NCBI RefSeq assembly: GCF_900116285.1 | Contig: NZ_FPAJ01000001.1 | Location: 930,001-994,000 of the forward strand | DNA: 64,000 bases | Origin: Sulfitobacter marinus | GTDB lineage: Bacteria; Pseudomonadota; Alphaproteobacteria; Rhodobacterales; Rhodobacteraceae | Direction: 5' to 3' | Part shown: piece by piece, positions 7,933 to 19,768 of the stretch | How the letters are laid out: each line of letters begins with the position of its first letter | Position numbering within the stretch: position 1 is the stretch's first letter | Notes under the pieces: model-generated | What the model was told of the DNA's origin: nothing | Databases searched by the model: none | The model's input: the letters and a program-made list of their open reading frames with translations, nothing else | Translations under genes and position numbers: made by a program

Positions 7933-9174
7933 ATGCAATCCGACAGACCTGATTTTCCCATGGGCAGCGCCGAATTTGTGGCGCTGATCGCGATGCTATT
8001 TGCCACGATCGCGTTTTCCACCGATGCAATGCTGCCCGCCCTGCCCGAAATCACAGCTGATTTGGCCCCCGCCACGCCCGAGCGTGTGCCCCTGATCCTG
8101 ACAGCCTTTATCTTTGGCCTTGGTCTGGGGACGTTCTTTACCGGTCCGCTATCTGATGCATATGGGCGGAAAAACATCGTGTACTGCGGAGCAGCACTGT
8201 ATATCGCGGGAACCGTCCTTGCCTGGGCCAGCCAGTCGCTTGACGTGATGCTGGCCGCGCGTGTCGTTCAAGGGCTGGGTGCTGCGGGGCCGCGTATCGT
8301 ATCGCTTGCGATCATTCGTGACCTTTATTCCGGGCGTCAAATGGCGCGGATCATGTCATTTGCGATGATGATTTTTGTTCTGGTGCCCGCCTTTGCCCCC
8401 GCCATGGGCGCGGTCATTATCAGTTTCTCCAGCTGGCGCGGTATATTCGTCAGCTTTATCGTATTCTCAGCAATTTCAACGATTTGGATGCGGGTCCGGC
8501 TCCCTGAAACTCTGGCTGTTGAAGACAGGCGCCCGATGCGTATCGGCCTGCTATGGAACGCCGTGGTCGAGATTTTCAGCAACCCCATGGTGCGGCTGTC
8601 AATCGCGGTACAAACGCTTGCGATGTCGATCCTTTTTGCGACATTGATGTTGGTGCAGCCCATCTTCGATCAAGTCTATGAACGCGCCGACAGCTTTCCG
8701 TTGTGGTTTGGGGTTATCGCCTTGATATCGGGGTCCTCGAGCCTGATTAACGCGCTGTTGGTGGTGCGTTTGGGCATGCAGCGGATTGTGACGCTGACCC
8801 TTGGCGCGCAGATCATTCTCTCTGCAATCATGCTGTTTGCGGGCCTAGACAATCTGCCCGATCCTCTTGGCTTTGGCTTTTACATGATCTGGCAGGTGTC
8901 GCTATTTTTCCAGGCCGGGCTGGTCCTGGGCAATCTAAGCGCCTTGGCGATGGAGCCGATGGGTCATATTGCGGGCATGGCCGCATCCGTGATTGGTGCC
9001 GTATCAACAGTGCTGGCAGCGCTAATCGCCTCCCCCATCGGATTGATGTTCGACGGCGATATTGATCTGTTGATCACGTCGGTGCTGGCGCTGGCTGCGG
9101 CCGGTTTTTTACTGATGCTTCGGATGGGGCGGATTGCCAAAAGAGATGCGGCGGTGCGTGAACCATCAGCGTAG
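7933..9174 (+). CDS. MFS multidrug exporter, Bcr/CflA family
   Basis: A 413-residue, 12-helix major facilitator. STDAMLPALPEI in the first helix, GPLSDAYGRKNIVYCG (the loop 2-3 motif) and QGLGAAGPRIVSLAIIRDLY are characteristic of the Bcr/CflA proton-driven drug efflux group. The ATG at 7933 is preferred over an upstream start because AGGAG lies eight bases before it. No regulator or fusion partner is adjacent. The substrate is unknown. Confidence 0.88.
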   Translation: MQSDRPDFPMGSAEFVALIAMLFATIAFSTDAMLPALPEITADLAPATPERVPLILTAFIFGLGLGTFFTGPLSDAYGRKNIVYCGAALYIAGTVLAWASQSLDVMLAARVVQGLGAAGPRIVSLAIIRDLYSGRQMARIMSFAMMIFVLVPAFAPAMGAVIISFSSWRGIFVSFIVFSAISTIWMRVRLPETLAVEDRRPMRIGLLWNAVVEIFSNPMVRLSIAVQTLAMSILFATLMLVQPIFDQVYERADSFPLWFGVIALISGSSSLINALLVVRLGMQRIVTLTLGAQIILSAIMLFAGLDNLPDPLGFGFYMIWQVSLFFQAGLVLGNLSALAMEPMGHIAGMAASVIGAVSTVLAALIASPIGLMFDGDIDLLITSVLALAAAGFLLMLRMGRIAKRDAAVREPSA

Positions 9175-9200
9175 GCTTGTGTAGTAAAGCGCGCTGGTTT

Positions 9201-9235
9201 CGCCCTTCGGGCGAGGATTTTAGTCCATTTGGAAA
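9201..9235. repeat. dispersed junction element, TTTCCAAATGG type
   Basis: On the minus strand the sequence TTTCCAAATGGACTAAAATC is followed by CTCGCCCGAAGGGC. A close copy is at 18965-18996. It fills the 65-base gap between the convergent exporter and the 77-residue membrane protein. GCCC and GGGC can form a small hairpin. Confidence 0.55.
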
Positions 9236-9239
9236 GCGG

Positions 9240-9473
9240 TCAGCGGGTGGTTTTTAACCGAAACGCCAGCGCCAATAGCACAGCTGCGACGCTGAACGGC
9301 AGCAGCCAAAGCAGGATGACATCACCCTTGAAAAGCATGCTGGACGAAAATGCGCAGGGCGGGGTCGTGCAGGACGCGGGCAGCCCCATAATGTAGACGG
9401 GTGGCACTGCAACAAGCAGCGCCACCGCGACATAGAGAATGCCGATCGTCAGTTTATGTAAAGACGGGATCAC
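9240..9473 (-). CDS. small two-helix membrane protein
   Basis: A 77-residue hydrophobic protein not matched to any family I know. Two membrane segments are clear (about residues 9-30 and 50-70), with CTTPPCAF between them. It ends in basic residues (RLKTTR). It begins with GTG, whose last bases overlap the TGA of the helicase gene (GTGA), so it is translationally coupled to the DEAD-box helicase. The tight coupling and plausible topology argue that it is real; the function is unknown. Confidence 0.6.
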   Translation of the reverse strand: MIPSLHKLTIGILYVAVALLVAVPPVYIMGLPASCTTPPCAFSSSMLFKGDVILLWLLPFSVAAVLLALAFRLKTTR

Positions 9474-10795
9474 GCTGCGCGCTGGCCACCGGGTTTGCCA
9501 CCGCCACCGGGCTTGCGCCGACGCCGGGATGCGCCTACGGGCTTGCCCTCGCCGCCGCCATTACCGCCGCCACCGTTACCACCCGGGCGACCGCCACCTG
9601 GACGCCCACCACGGCCGCGACCACGCCCCCGGCCGCCTTTGGGCTTGGCCGGTTCGTCAATCGCCTCCCACGGGCGACCGGAGGCAACAGGGATCGAGAT
9701 TTTCATGGTCTTTTGGATGTCTTTCAATTCGCCCATCTCATCGGGCGCGCAAAAGGCAATCGCAGCACCATCCTTGCCGGCACGGGCCGTGCGGCCGATC
9801 CGGTGCACGTAGTTATCAGGCACGTTGGGCAATTCGTAGTTATAGACATGTTTCACATCGGGAATATCCAAACCGCGCGCTGCCACATCGGTTGCGACCA
9901 ACACGGTTACATCGCCCTTTTTGAAGGCCTCAATGGCGCGGTCCCGTTGGCCCTGGCTTTTGTTGCCGTGAATTGAGGCCGCTTTGAATCCGGCCTTGAC
10001 CAGATCCTTCATCAGCTTTTCACAGCCATGTTTGGTACGGCCAAAGACCAATGCACGTTCTTCGGTATGCTTGCCCAGCAATTCGATCAGCAATGATTTT
10101 TTCTCGGCCTTGGCGATGAAATGCACCTCTTGGGTGACTTTATCGGCGGCCTTGCCGGGAGGGGATACTTCGATGCGGATCGGGCTGATCAGATAGCTGT
10201 TGGCGATCTCGTTCATCAGTTTGGGCATGGTGGCCGAGAACAGCATGGTTTGGCGCTCTTTGGGCAACACGGACGCGATTTTGCGCAGGTCATGGATAAA
10301 GCCCATGTCCAGCATCTGGTCGGCCTCGTCGAGTACCAGAAACGAGGTCTTGTGCAGTAGCACCGCGCGGCGGTCCATCAGGTCCAGCAAACGGCCCGGT
10401 GTGGCCACGAGCAAATCAACACCGCGTTCCATGCGTTTGATCTGTGGGTTAATCGACTGACCGCCCACAACCATCATTGTCTTCAGTTGGGTGCCTTCGC
10501 AGAACCCTTTAAGGTTCTCCATGATCTGATTGGCCAGCTCGCGGGTCGGGGCCAGCACGAGCCCGCGCACAGTGCGCGGTTCGGGGCGCGCCTCCATCTC
10601 TAGCATCTGGGCCACCAAGGGCACACCAAACGCCGCTGTTTTACCAGTGCCCGTCTGGGCAAGGCCCATCACGTCGCGGCCATTCATGGCATGGGGGATC
10701 GCTTGTTTTTGAATGGGGGTCGGGTCTGTCATGCCCATCTTGGTCAAGGCTTTGACCAAACGGCGCGGCAGGCCCATCATTTCAAAATCGCTCAT
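9470..10795 (-). CDS. DEAD-box ATP-dependent RNA helicase, RhlE-like
   Basis: A 441-residue RNA helicase. The Q motif is at the N-terminus (DPTPIQKQAIP), motif I is AQTGTGKTAA, Ia PTRELANQI, motif II DEAD in VLDEADQML, motif III SAT, motif V ATDVAARGLD and motif VI HRIGRTARAG. The last 55 residues or so are rich in Arg and Gly (RGRGRGRGG repeats), the usual RNA-binding tail. Such enzymes unwind RNA duplexes in ribosome assembly and mRNA decay, often in the cold. It is followed by a coupled 77-residue membrane protein. Confidence 0.93.
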   Translation of the reverse strand: MSDFEMMGLPRRLVKALTKMGMTDPTPIQKQAIPHAMNGRDVMGLAQTGTGKTAAFGVPLVAQMLEMEARPEPRTVRGLVLAPTRELANQIMENLKGFCEGTQLKTMMVVGGQSINPQIKRMERGVDLLVATPGRLLDLMDRRAVLLHKTSFLVLDEADQMLDMGFIHDLRKIASVLPKERQTMLFSATMPKLMNEIANSYLISPIRIEVSPPGKAADKVTQEVHFIAKAEKKSLLIELLGKHTEERALVFGRTKHGCEKLMKDLVKAGFKAASIHGNKSQGQRDRAIEAFKKGDVTVLVATDVAARGLDIPDVKHVYNYELPNVPDNYVHRIGRTARAGKDGAAIAFCAPDEMGELKDIQKTMKISIPVASGRPWEAIDEPAKPKGGRGRGRGRGGRPGGGRPGGNGGGGNGGGEGKPVGASRRRRKPGGGGKPGGQRAA

Positions 10796-11200
10796 CTTCT
10801 ATCGTCTTTCCGAAGGGCGCGGCAAAACGCCGGCCCTGTCTAAATCACGCGGCTGCCGCACAAAGGGCACCACCGCGAGGGACGCAAAACAGATCACAGG
10901 GGGCGGCCTGATGCCAACACCCTGTCTGTTGCGCTTGGCCCCACGCGTGATTTTGGGAACATCGGCGGCCTTATCTCTCTGCACTGACATGGCCCATCCG
11001 GGTCAAAGGCTGAACTGCTCACGCGGCAGAAGGCATCGCTTGAACGCTAGATGGGCGCATCGCCGGGCAAAGTCAACGCCTTGTAGCAAACTAAGGTGAA
11101 GCCAAACACCACAGCGCCACCCCACGGGCCTGCGACCCCGCTTGCACATTGCCTGCCAAATCGGCATGGATCGACGGAATGATTTGAAAGGCTTGGACAA
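10796..11200. other. 405-base gap without a supported gene
   Basis: This stretch separates the leftward helicase from the rightward EamA gene and should hold both promoters. Short open frames on the minus strand (about 63-65 codons) have no ribosome site, no family resemblance and biased, arginine-rich composition, so they were not called. I could not place a convincing -35/-10 pair. Confidence 0.5.
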
Positions 11201-13418
<2,218 letters not shown>

Positions 13419-13443
13419 GCGCGGGCGTTTTGTACCGTTAAAT

Positions 13444-14595
13444 TTAAAAGGCGCGCTGTTCCGGCGCGCTTTTTTCTTGTTTGGGCAGGCTTACTGTACC
13501 GCCACCGACGGCCGCCCGAACACCCGTGGTACTGTGACAGGACGTCGGCAGCCCCCGTGCGACGCGCACGGCGAGATAGGCAAACGCCTGCGCCTCCAGC
13601 ATATCACCGTCCAGCCCGATATCTTCAATAGGGACAACGGGGCAATCCAAACTAACCGCCAGCATCTTCATCAATATCGGGTTATGCCGCCCGCCGCCCG
13701 TCACCAGCACACGGTCAGGCACACGCGGGCAATGGGCCATCGCCTCGGCCACGCCTGCCGCACACATAGCAGTCAGGGTTGCAGCAGCATCAGAGTCAGA
13801 TAGCTCCCCCACCAACGCTACCATTTCGGCAAAATCATTACGGTCCAATGACTTGGGCGGCATACGTGCGAAATAGGGTTCCGCCAAAAACAGCTCAAGC
13901 GCGCCGGTTTCGACCGTGCCTTTTGACGCGATCTTGCCGCCCATGTCATAGGTCAATCCCAGTCGTGATTGCATCAAATCGTTGATCGGCGCATTTGCGG
14001 GACCGGTATCAAAGGCCAGCAGCGCGCCCTCAGCCTCGGGCCGGTTGATACTCGGATCGACCCAGGTAAGGTTCCCCACGCCGCCCAAATTCAGGAAAGC
14101 GACCGGCCCGCTTAGCCCTGCATAGCGTGCGCAGGCATGGTGGAAAAACGGCGCGAGCGGCGCGCCCTCGCCCCCTAGTTCAACATCAGCGCTGCGAAAA
14201 TCCCAGACCACAGGCGTGGCCAAAGCGTCCGCCAAACCCGCCCCATCACCCACTTGCAACGTTCCTTGGACGCGTGGTGCATGGGCCAGCGTTTGGCCGT
14301 GAAAGCCGATCACATCAACGTCTGTGAAATCCTGTAAAACCTCCAGATGCGCGGCCTCGATCACTTGCGTGGCGGCCTGCACCTCGGGGCCAGACCACTT
14401 GCCAAAACCCGCTGCAATCACCTTGCGTTCCTCGCCCGAATATTCACGGTATCCCGATGTGCCAAAGCCCATGATATCGTGGCCATCCGTGTCGATCACA
14501 GCCACATCGACCCCGTCCAGCGACGTCCCGCTCATCGCGCCGGCGGCCCGTAATACACCTGTTTTCGCAATAGGATCCCTGTGAGCCTTATTCAT
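13444..14595 (-). CDS. anmK: anhydro-N-acetylmuramic acid kinase
   Basis: A 383-residue sugar kinase that cleaves and phosphorylates 1,6-anhydro-MurNAc during peptidoglycan recycling. The ATP-binding motif [13 protein letters not shown] is near residue 20, [11 protein letters not shown] near 130, [10 protein letters not shown] near 185 and VTGGGRHNP near 315, all typical. The ATG at 14595 was chosen because AAAGGAAAAG precedes it; the frame is open 24 codons further. Its last residues are encoded by the enolase terminator hairpin. NagZ at 27930 acts in the same recycling pathway. Confidence 0.95.
   Translation of the reverse strand: MNKAHRDPIAKTGVLRAAGAMSGTSLDGVDVAVIDTDGHDIMGFGTSGYREYSGEERKVIAAGFGKWSGPEVQAATQVIEAAHLEVLQDFTDVDVIGFHGQTLAHAPRVQGTLQVGDGAGLADALATPVVWDFRSADVELGGEGAPLAPFFHHACARYAGLSGPVAFLNLGGVGNLTWVDPSINRPEAEGALLAFDTGPANAPINDLMQSRLGLTYDMGGKIASKGTVETGALELFLAEPYFARMPPKSLDRNDFAEMVALVGELSDSDAAATLTAMCAAGVAEAMAHCPRVPDRVLVTGGGRHNPILMKMLAVSLDCPVVPIEDIGLDGDMLEAQAFAYLAVRVARGLPTSCHSTTGVRAAVGGGTVSLPKQEKSAPEQRAF
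13446..13476 (+). terminator. intrinsic terminator of enolase
   Basis: GCGCGC arms around a seven-base loop, extended by AAAA/TTTT, are followed by TTTTTT on the plus strand. It lies 28 bases after the eno stop and inside the last codons of the convergent anmK gene. Confidence 0.8.
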
Positions 14596-14660
14596 GGCCT
14601 TTTCCTTTGTCTGCTCAGCACCTATAGAGTGCACCACCACCCAAGCTGAGGGCAAGCGCC

Positions 14661-15944
14661 ATGACATACCACCCCAAATCCGAATTTATCCGCATCATGA
14701 TGGAACGCGGCTTTGTCGCCGACTGCACGGATTATCAAGGCCTCGATGAGGCGTTGTTGAAGGGCGCGCAACCCGGCTATATCGGATTTGACGCGACTGC
14801 CAAGTCCCTGCATGTCGGATCGTTGATCCAGATCATGATGTTGCGCTGGCTGCAAAAGACCGGCGGCAAACCGATCACCCTGATGGGCGGCGGCACCACC
14901 AAGGTGGGCGACCCGTCGTTTCGCGCGGACGAACGCCCGCTGCTGACCCCGGACCAGATCGACGATAACATTGCGGGCATTAAGAAAGTGTTCAGCGCCT
15001 ACCTGACCTATGAAGAAGGGCCGATGCCCTCAAGTAGCGAAGCGGTAGGGCCAGAAAATGTTGCGCAGATGATCAACAATGCTGAATGGCTGGACGATTT
15101 GAACTACCTCGATTTCCTGCGCGACATCGGGCGGCATTTTTCGATCAACCGGATGCTGTCGTTTGAAAGCGTTAAGTCACGCCTTGACCGCGAACAGTCT
15201 CTGTCCTTTCTCGAATTCAACTACATGATCCTGCAAGCCTATGATTTCATGGAGCTTCACCGCCGCTATGGCTGTATCCTGCAAATGGGCGGATCGGACC
15301 AATGGGGCAATATCGTTAACGGTATCGACCTGACCCGCCGTGTGATCGATGGCGAAGTTTACGGCCTGACCACGCCACTGCTAACCACATCTGACGGTAA
15401 AAAGATGGGCAAATCCCAATCCGGCGCGATCTGGCTGAACCCTGACATGTTGTCGCCCTACGAATTCTGGCAGTTCTGGCGCAACACGACCGACGCTGAC
15501 GTGGGTCGCTTCCTCAAGCTTTATACCGAATTGCCGGTTGACGAATGCGACCGTTTGGGCGCGCTGGAAGGGTCCGACATCAACGTCGCAAAGATCAAGC
15601 TGGCCAACGAGGTCACAACCCTGCTGCACGGTGCCGAAGCGGCCAAAGCCGCCGAAGCGACCGCCCGTGAAGTGTTTGAAAAGGGTGGCGTAGGCGATGA
15701 CCTACCCACCCTGACGTTGACCGCCTCAGACATCGGCGACGGCATGTCGATCGTGCAGTTGATCGTGAAATCCGGGCTGGCGGGTTCCGGGAAAGAGGCG
15801 AAACGCCTGATCTCGGAAAACGGCGCGCGGATCAATGACGCGCCGCTGACGGACGCAGGCATGATGATTGACGCGGCAGCCCTTGCCGCTCCGATCAAGC
15901 TGAGCGCGGGTAAGAAACGCCATGCGCTGGTGCAACTGGGGTAG
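14661..15944 (+). CDS. tyrS: tyrosyl-tRNA synthetase
   Basis: A 427-residue class I synthetase that charges tRNA-Tyr. The HIGH motif appears as HVGS (51-54) and KMSKS as KMGKS (248-252). GSDQWGNI near 211 is the tyrosine-binding region. The C-terminal 65 residues form an S4-like RNA-binding domain ([23 protein letters not shown]). It is divergent from anmK with a short shared promoter gap. Confidence 0.97.
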   Translation: MTYHPKSEFIRIMMERGFVADCTDYQGLDEALLKGAQPGYIGFDATAKSLHVGSLIQIMMLRWLQKTGGKPITLMGGGTTKVGDPSFRADERPLLTPDQIDDNIAGIKKVFSAYLTYEEGPMPSSSEAVGPENVAQMINNAEWLDDLNYLDFLRDIGRHFSINRMLSFESVKSRLDREQSLSFLEFNYMILQAYDFMELHRRYGCILQMGGSDQWGNIVNGIDLTRRVIDGEVYGLTTPLLTTSDGKKMGKSQSGAIWLNPDMLSPYEFWQFWRNTTDADVGRFLKLYTELPVDECDRLGALEGSDINVAKIKLANEVTTLLHGAEAAKAAEATAREVFEKGGVGDDLPTLTLTASDIGDGMSIVQLIVKSGLAGSGKEAKRLISENGARINDAPLTDAGMMIDAAALAAPIKLSAGKKRHALVQLG

Positions 15945-16050
15945 ACATAACGGGGGGCGGGTCACTCTGCCCTCTACTGCAAAAAGTATCTAAGTTCCGT
16001 TTCGAGCCCAAGCCAACAGACGCTGCGCGTTGGACTAGTGCCTGCAAAGT

Positions 16051-16527
16051 TTAGACATGCGGGCTTGGTTCCTCGCCACACAAGAACGACTTCAGGCTGT
16101 TCTTGAAGAAATGGTTCCAGCCATCAAGGCAAATCTCCCAACAGTTTAGCGTCGGTGTCAATCCATCGTGGATCATCTTGATCTCGGTCTTGTCTCCAAC
16201 CGTTTTGAACTCCCAGATGATCTTTGTTCCCAGCCACTCTTGATCGATCTCCTTGGGTTGGCCTTCGACTTTGTGATGCGCGTCTGTGCAAATCATCTCG
16301 ATGCGGTCCGGTCTTTCGAATGAAGTGGCCTCAAACGTCCAAAACCCGTAATCGGGCGGGAAACGCGCAGTCACTTTGTCACCAACCCCGCCGAGGCCAC
16401 CTTCGACAGATCGGGTCCACCACTTGTCCATCTGTTTCGAAACAGCTTGGAAACACGCCTCTTGAGGTGCAAACACTTGAATGACTTCTTCATAGTTTTT
16501 TGACGGTTCGACCACGCTAGGCTCCAT
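16051..16527 (-). CDS. SRPBCC (AHSA1-like) domain protein
   Basis: A 158-residue protein of the START/AHSA1-like fold. It shows the family pattern: an N-terminal strand with APQEACFQAVSKQMDKWW, a central FEATSFERPDRIEM and a final helix LDGWNHFFKNSLKSFL. Such proteins bind hydrophobic ligands in a deep pocket. It is divergent from an HxlR regulator, a common pairing, and both probably respond to the same operator at 16583-16610. The ligand is unknown. Confidence 0.82.
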   Translation of the reverse strand: MEPSVVEPSKNYEEVIQVFAPQEACFQAVSKQMDKWWTRSVEGGLGGVGDKVTARFPPDYGFWTFEATSFERPDRIEMICTDAHHKVEGQPKEIDQEWLGTKIIWEFKTVGDKTEIKMIHDGLTPTLNCWEICLDGWNHFFKNSLKSFLCGEEPSPHV

Positions 16528-16582
16528 TTTTCTGGGTTGATCTAGACTTACTCAATGCAATCGGTTTGAAAAGTAGGCAGTA

Positions 16583-16610
16583 TTTTGATACTTAAGTATC
16601 AAAACGATAC
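16583..16610. promoter_or_regulatory. candidate HxlR operator with three GATAC half-sites
   Basis: A perfect 22-bp palindrome lies at 16583-16604 (core GATACTTAAGTATC). A second inverted pair, GTATC AAAAC GATAC, at 16596-16610, shares its left half with the first. This makes three half-sites in alternating orientation, ending two bases before the hxlR start codon. Self-control of hxlR and control of the divergent SRPBCC gene are inferred. Confidence 0.65.
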
Positions 16611-16612
16611 TA

Positions 16613-16960
16613 ATGGAGCTTCAATTGCACGACAAATCCAGTTCGAACCTTTGTCCCGCACCACTTGTCTTCGCGATGATCGGTGGAAAATGGAAGCTGT
16701 CGATACTGCAGATACTCATCTTTGATGGGACAAAGAGGTTTGGAGAGCTTCGGAAAGCGATCCCTGAAATCACACAGACGATGCTGACAAAGCAACTACG
16801 GGACCTCGAACGCGACGGTCTCGTTGAAAGAGTGGTCTATGCCGAGGTGCCGCCAAAAGTTGAATACAGCGCCACTGAAGACGGCGTTGGGCTGATGCCC
16901 GTATTCAAGGAAATGCACACATGGTGGGAAGCACGAAAGAGTTGGTCAAAGGCACCATAA
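16613..16960 (+). CDS. HxlR-family winged-helix transcription regulator
   Basis: A 115-residue regulator. CPAPLVFAMIGGKWKLSILQ, then FGELRKAIPEITQTMLTKQLRDLERDGLVER, then PPKVEYSATEDG are the HxlR core, and Cys14 is at the position often used for redox or electrophile sensing. The first base of its ATG is only two bases after a multi-site operator, so bound protein would block its own promoter or start. No Shine-Dalgarno sequence is present. Confidence 0.9.
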   Translation: MELQLHDKSSSNLCPAPLVFAMIGGKWKLSILQILIFDGTKRFGELRKAIPEITQTMLTKQLRDLERDGLVERVVYAEVPPKVEYSATEDGVGLMPVFKEMHTWWEARKSWSKAP

Positions 16961-17108
16961 ATACTGCGAAATAGCTGCGTAATATGGCTGGAAATTGAAG
17001 AAACCCTAAGGAAGACAGGCCTAGCCAAAGCAACTCTAAATGGCAGCTTCGTCCGCAAAACGGACCTAGGCGTTCCGACCCTAGAAAACGGCCCAAAACA
17101 AAACACCC

Positions 17109-18920
17109 TCAGCCTTCCGCCTTCTCCTCAAGCACAAGCCATTCGGCCTCTGCATCCTGCAGCTTTTCGTTCCGCTCGACCAAGGCATCTGTGGCCTTTT
17201 GGAACTTGACCGGATTGTCTGTGTACAGCGCCGGATCGCTCATGAGCTCTTCCAACTTGGCAATCTCGGCCTCCAGGCGCGAAATCTCGGCAGGAAGCGC
17301 CTCAAGCCGGTGCTTTTCGGTAAAGCTCAAACCCTTTTGCGCGGCGGCTTTCGGCTTTTCGCCCTTGGCCCCCGGCTTGGTCTTGGCCACGACACTTTGG
17401 TCGAAATCATCCTGCTGACGCTGCGCCAGATAATCGGTCCAGCCCCCTGCATAAACCGTCGCTTTGCCGTCACCTTCCATCGCGATGGTGGTCGCGGCAA
17501 CACGGTCAAGGAAATCGCGGTCGTGGCTGACCAGCAGCACAGTGCCATCATAGGTCGACAGCAATTCCTGCATCAAATCAAGGGTTTCGACGTCCAAGTC
17601 GTTTGTCGGTTCATCGAGCACCAGCATATTGCTGGACCGCGCCATGATCTTGGCCAGCAGCAACCGTGCCTTTTCCCCACCCGACAAGGACCGCACAGGT
17701 GCCCGTGCCTGCCCTTCGTCGAACAGGAATTCCTTTAGGTATCCCACCACATGTTTCGGCTGGCCACGCACCAAAATCTGGTCCGCTTTACCTGAAACGC
17801 GCATCTCAGGATCACCAGTCAGGCTGTCCCACAGCGACATGTCCCCGTCCAACTGCGCGCGCGCCTGATCGAACAAGGCGATCTCAAGGTTGGTGCCCAT
17901 TTTGATCGTGCCGCTGTCAGGCTGTTCCTTGCCGATCAGCATGTTCAAAAGCGTGGTTTTACCCACGCCATTCGGCCCCACCAGCGCAATCCTGTCGCCA
18001 CGTTGGATGGTAATGTCAAAGGGACGCAAAATCGTTTTATCGCCAAAGGCTTTGGTAATGCCCACCGCCTCAACCACCTTGCGGCCCGACTTGGGTCCGG
18101 CCTCAAGTGCCATGGCCGCTGTGCCCTGCCGTTTGATCTGGCTGGCCCGTTCGGCGCGCAGGTCTTGCAAGGCACGTACGCGGCCTTGGTTGCGTTTGCG
18201 CCGGGCGGAAATACCCTCAACAGCCCACCGTGCCTCCGCCTTGATCTTGCGGTTCAGCTTGTGGCGTTGCATGTCCTCTTCTTCCCACATCTGGTCGCGC
18301 CATGCTTCAAACCCGCCAAAGCCGATTTCCTGCCGGCGCGTCACACCGCGGTCGATCCACAGGGTCGCACGGGTCAATTCACGCAAGAACGCCCTATCGT
18401 GCGAAATAATCACAAAAGCCGCACGTGTGGTTTTCAACTCGTCTTCCAACCAGCGGATCGCTTCGATGTCCAGATGGTTTGTCGGCTCGTCCAGCAACAT
18501 CAATTCCGGCTCGGATGCCATCAACCGCGCCAAAGCCGCGCGGCGGCGTTCCCCCCCAGAGGCCGTGCTGACCGGGCGCGCCGGGTCAAACTTCAGCCCC
18601 TCGCCCGCGCGTTCAACCTTGTACATCTCGGACGGGTCCAGCCCATGGGATGCAAAATCGCCCAAGGTCTCAAACCCATTCAGATCCGGGTCCTGCTCCA
18701 TATAGCCGACCGATACACCGGGGCCGACAATGACGTCGCCACTATCCGCCTCAACAATGCCAGCCATGACTTTCATCAAGGTCGACTTGCCCGAGCCATT
18801 CCGCCCGACCAAAGCCAACCGGTCGCCCGGTTGAACGACCAATGACATATCTTCGAATACGGGATCGCCGCCGAAAGTCAGCGTAATCTCGTTCACTTGT
18901 AATAAGGGTGCGCGTGCCAT
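17109..18920 (-). CDS. uup: ABC-F family ATPase, Uup type
   Basis: A 603-residue soluble protein with two ABC domains and no membrane segment. The first Walker A is GRNGSGKST (39-47) with signature SGGERRR; the second is GPNGVGKTT with LSGGEKARLLLAK. Between them is the charged linker, and the last 80 residues form a coiled coil (LPAEISRLEAEIAKLEELM to LVERNEKLQDAEAEWLVLEEK). This architecture matches Uup, which acts on ribosomes and affects precise transposon excision and replication-linked recombination. Confidence 0.92.
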   Translation of the reverse strand: MARAPLLQVNEITLTFGGDPVFEDMSLVVQPGDRLALVGRNGSGKSTLMKVMAGIVEADSGDVIVGPGVSVGYMEQDPDLNGFETLGDFASHGLDPSEMYKVERAGEGLKFDPARPVSTASGGERRRAALARLMASEPELMLLDEPTNHLDIEAIRWLEDELKTTRAAFVIISHDRAFLRELTRATLWIDRGVTRRQEIGFGGFEAWRDQMWEEEDMQRHKLNRKIKAEARWAVEGISARRKRNQGRVRALQDLRAERASQIKRQGTAAMALEAGPKSGRKVVEAVGITKAFGDKTILRPFDITIQRGDRIALVGPNGVGKTTLLNMLIGKEQPDSGTIKMGTNLEIALFDQARAQLDGDMSLWDSLTGDPEMRVSGKADQILVRGQPKHVVGYLKEFLFDEGQARAPVRSLSGGEKARLLLAKIMARSSNMLVLDEPTNDLDVETLDLMQELLSTYDGTVLLVSHDRDFLDRVAATTIAMEGDGKATVYAGGWTDYLAQRQQDDFDQSVVAKTKPGAKGEKPKAAAQKGLSFTEKHRLEALPAEISRLEAEIAKLEELMSDPALYTDNPVKFQKATDALVERNEKLQDAEAEWLVLEEKAEG

Positions 18921-18964
18921 GGCTGCCAGCTATATCCGCGCCGCGCCCGGGTCAATGACCCCTG

Positions 18965-18996
18965 TTTCCAAATGGTTCTAAATCCTCGCCGAAGGC
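18965..18996. repeat. dispersed junction element, TTTCCAAATGG type
   Basis: TTTCCAAATGG, then TTCTAAATCCTCGCCGAAGG. It shares its tag with 9201-9235 and its second half (TCCTCGCCGAAGGCATA) with the right arm of the 1322-1404 hairpin, linking the element types. It lies between uup and olsB, both leftward. Confidence 0.55.
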
Positions 18997-19006
18997 ATAG
19001 AATCTA

Positions 19007-19720
19007 TTACACCAACCCGCGCAGCAAACGCTTGCGATTCTCTGGGATCGCTTCGATCTCAAGTCCGGTGAACACATGCAGCGTGTTCATCTGCCGGTCC
19101 ACCACTGCGTGATCACTGACCCAGCCCCCCATCAACAGATAGGTACGCAACAGCGGCGGCATCTGCCGCATGGTGTATTCACTGTCGACTGTGGTGGGCG
19201 CAAGATCCGCGAATCGAAACACCTCATCCGCGGCCTCGTCGGGGCACCACGCGGGAGGAGCGAGATGCCTGCGCGCCAGCACTGCAAAGGTGCCCAGAAA
19301 CCCTTGAGGGTCAGTGCCCTTGAACGACGTACAGCCAAACAACAATTTGATGTCTTGGGAATCGACAAACCGGGTCAACGCGGCCCAGGCGATACGCACG
19401 ATATCAGGGTCAGAGGCATCCGGATGCACGCAAAACCGCCCAAGCTCCATCATCTTGCCCTCAAATCCGGCCAGACGGTCCAGCCCGTAATACTGCGCGG
19501 CATAGCTACGTTTGATATCCGCCCCCTCGAACACCGCGATCCGAAAACAGCAGACAAGCTGCCCGTCCCTGCGGTCGCGCACCAGAATATGGTGTTGGCA
19601 GTCATCAAAGACGTCGCTGTCAAACGGGGCCTTCACCCCAAAGGCCAAAGCCCTAAGCGCCTGTGCAGATTGGATATCCTGAGACGTTTGCGCCGTCACA
19701 ACATCATATCGACCCTTGCT
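19007..19720 (-). CDS. olsB: L-ornithine N-alpha-acyltransferase
   Basis: A 237-residue GNAT-type acyltransferase that transfers a 3-hydroxyacyl group from ACP to ornithine, the first step of ornithine lipid synthesis. The motif MMELGRFCVHPD near residue 110 and the N-terminal ALRALAFGVKAPFDSDVFDD are typical of the OlsB family. The ATG at 19720 is preferred over one four codons earlier because GAGG would otherwise be only two bases from the start. The OlsA partner is not in the window. It follows bamE in the same direction. Confidence 0.85.
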   Translation of the reverse strand, partial: SKGRYDVVTAQTSQDIQSAQALRALAFGVKAPFDSDVFDDCQHHILVRDRRDGQLVCCFRIAVFEGADIKRSYAAQYYGLDRLAGFEGKMMELGRFCVHPDASDPDIVRIAWAALTRFVDSQDIKLLFGCTSFKGTDPQGFLGTFAVLARRHLAPPAWCPDEAADEVFRFADLAPTTVDSEYTMRQMPPLLRTYLLMGGWVSDHAVVDRQMNTLHVFTGLEIEAIPENRKRLLRGLV

Positions 19721-19768
19721 CATGGTGATCATGTCCTCACATGCGTCCCATGGGCCAAGATATGATGC

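Noticed and set aside
10799..11200. Two short minus-strand frames (63 and 65 codons) in the helicase-EamA gap
   Set aside because: No ribosome site, arginine-rich composition and no match to a family.
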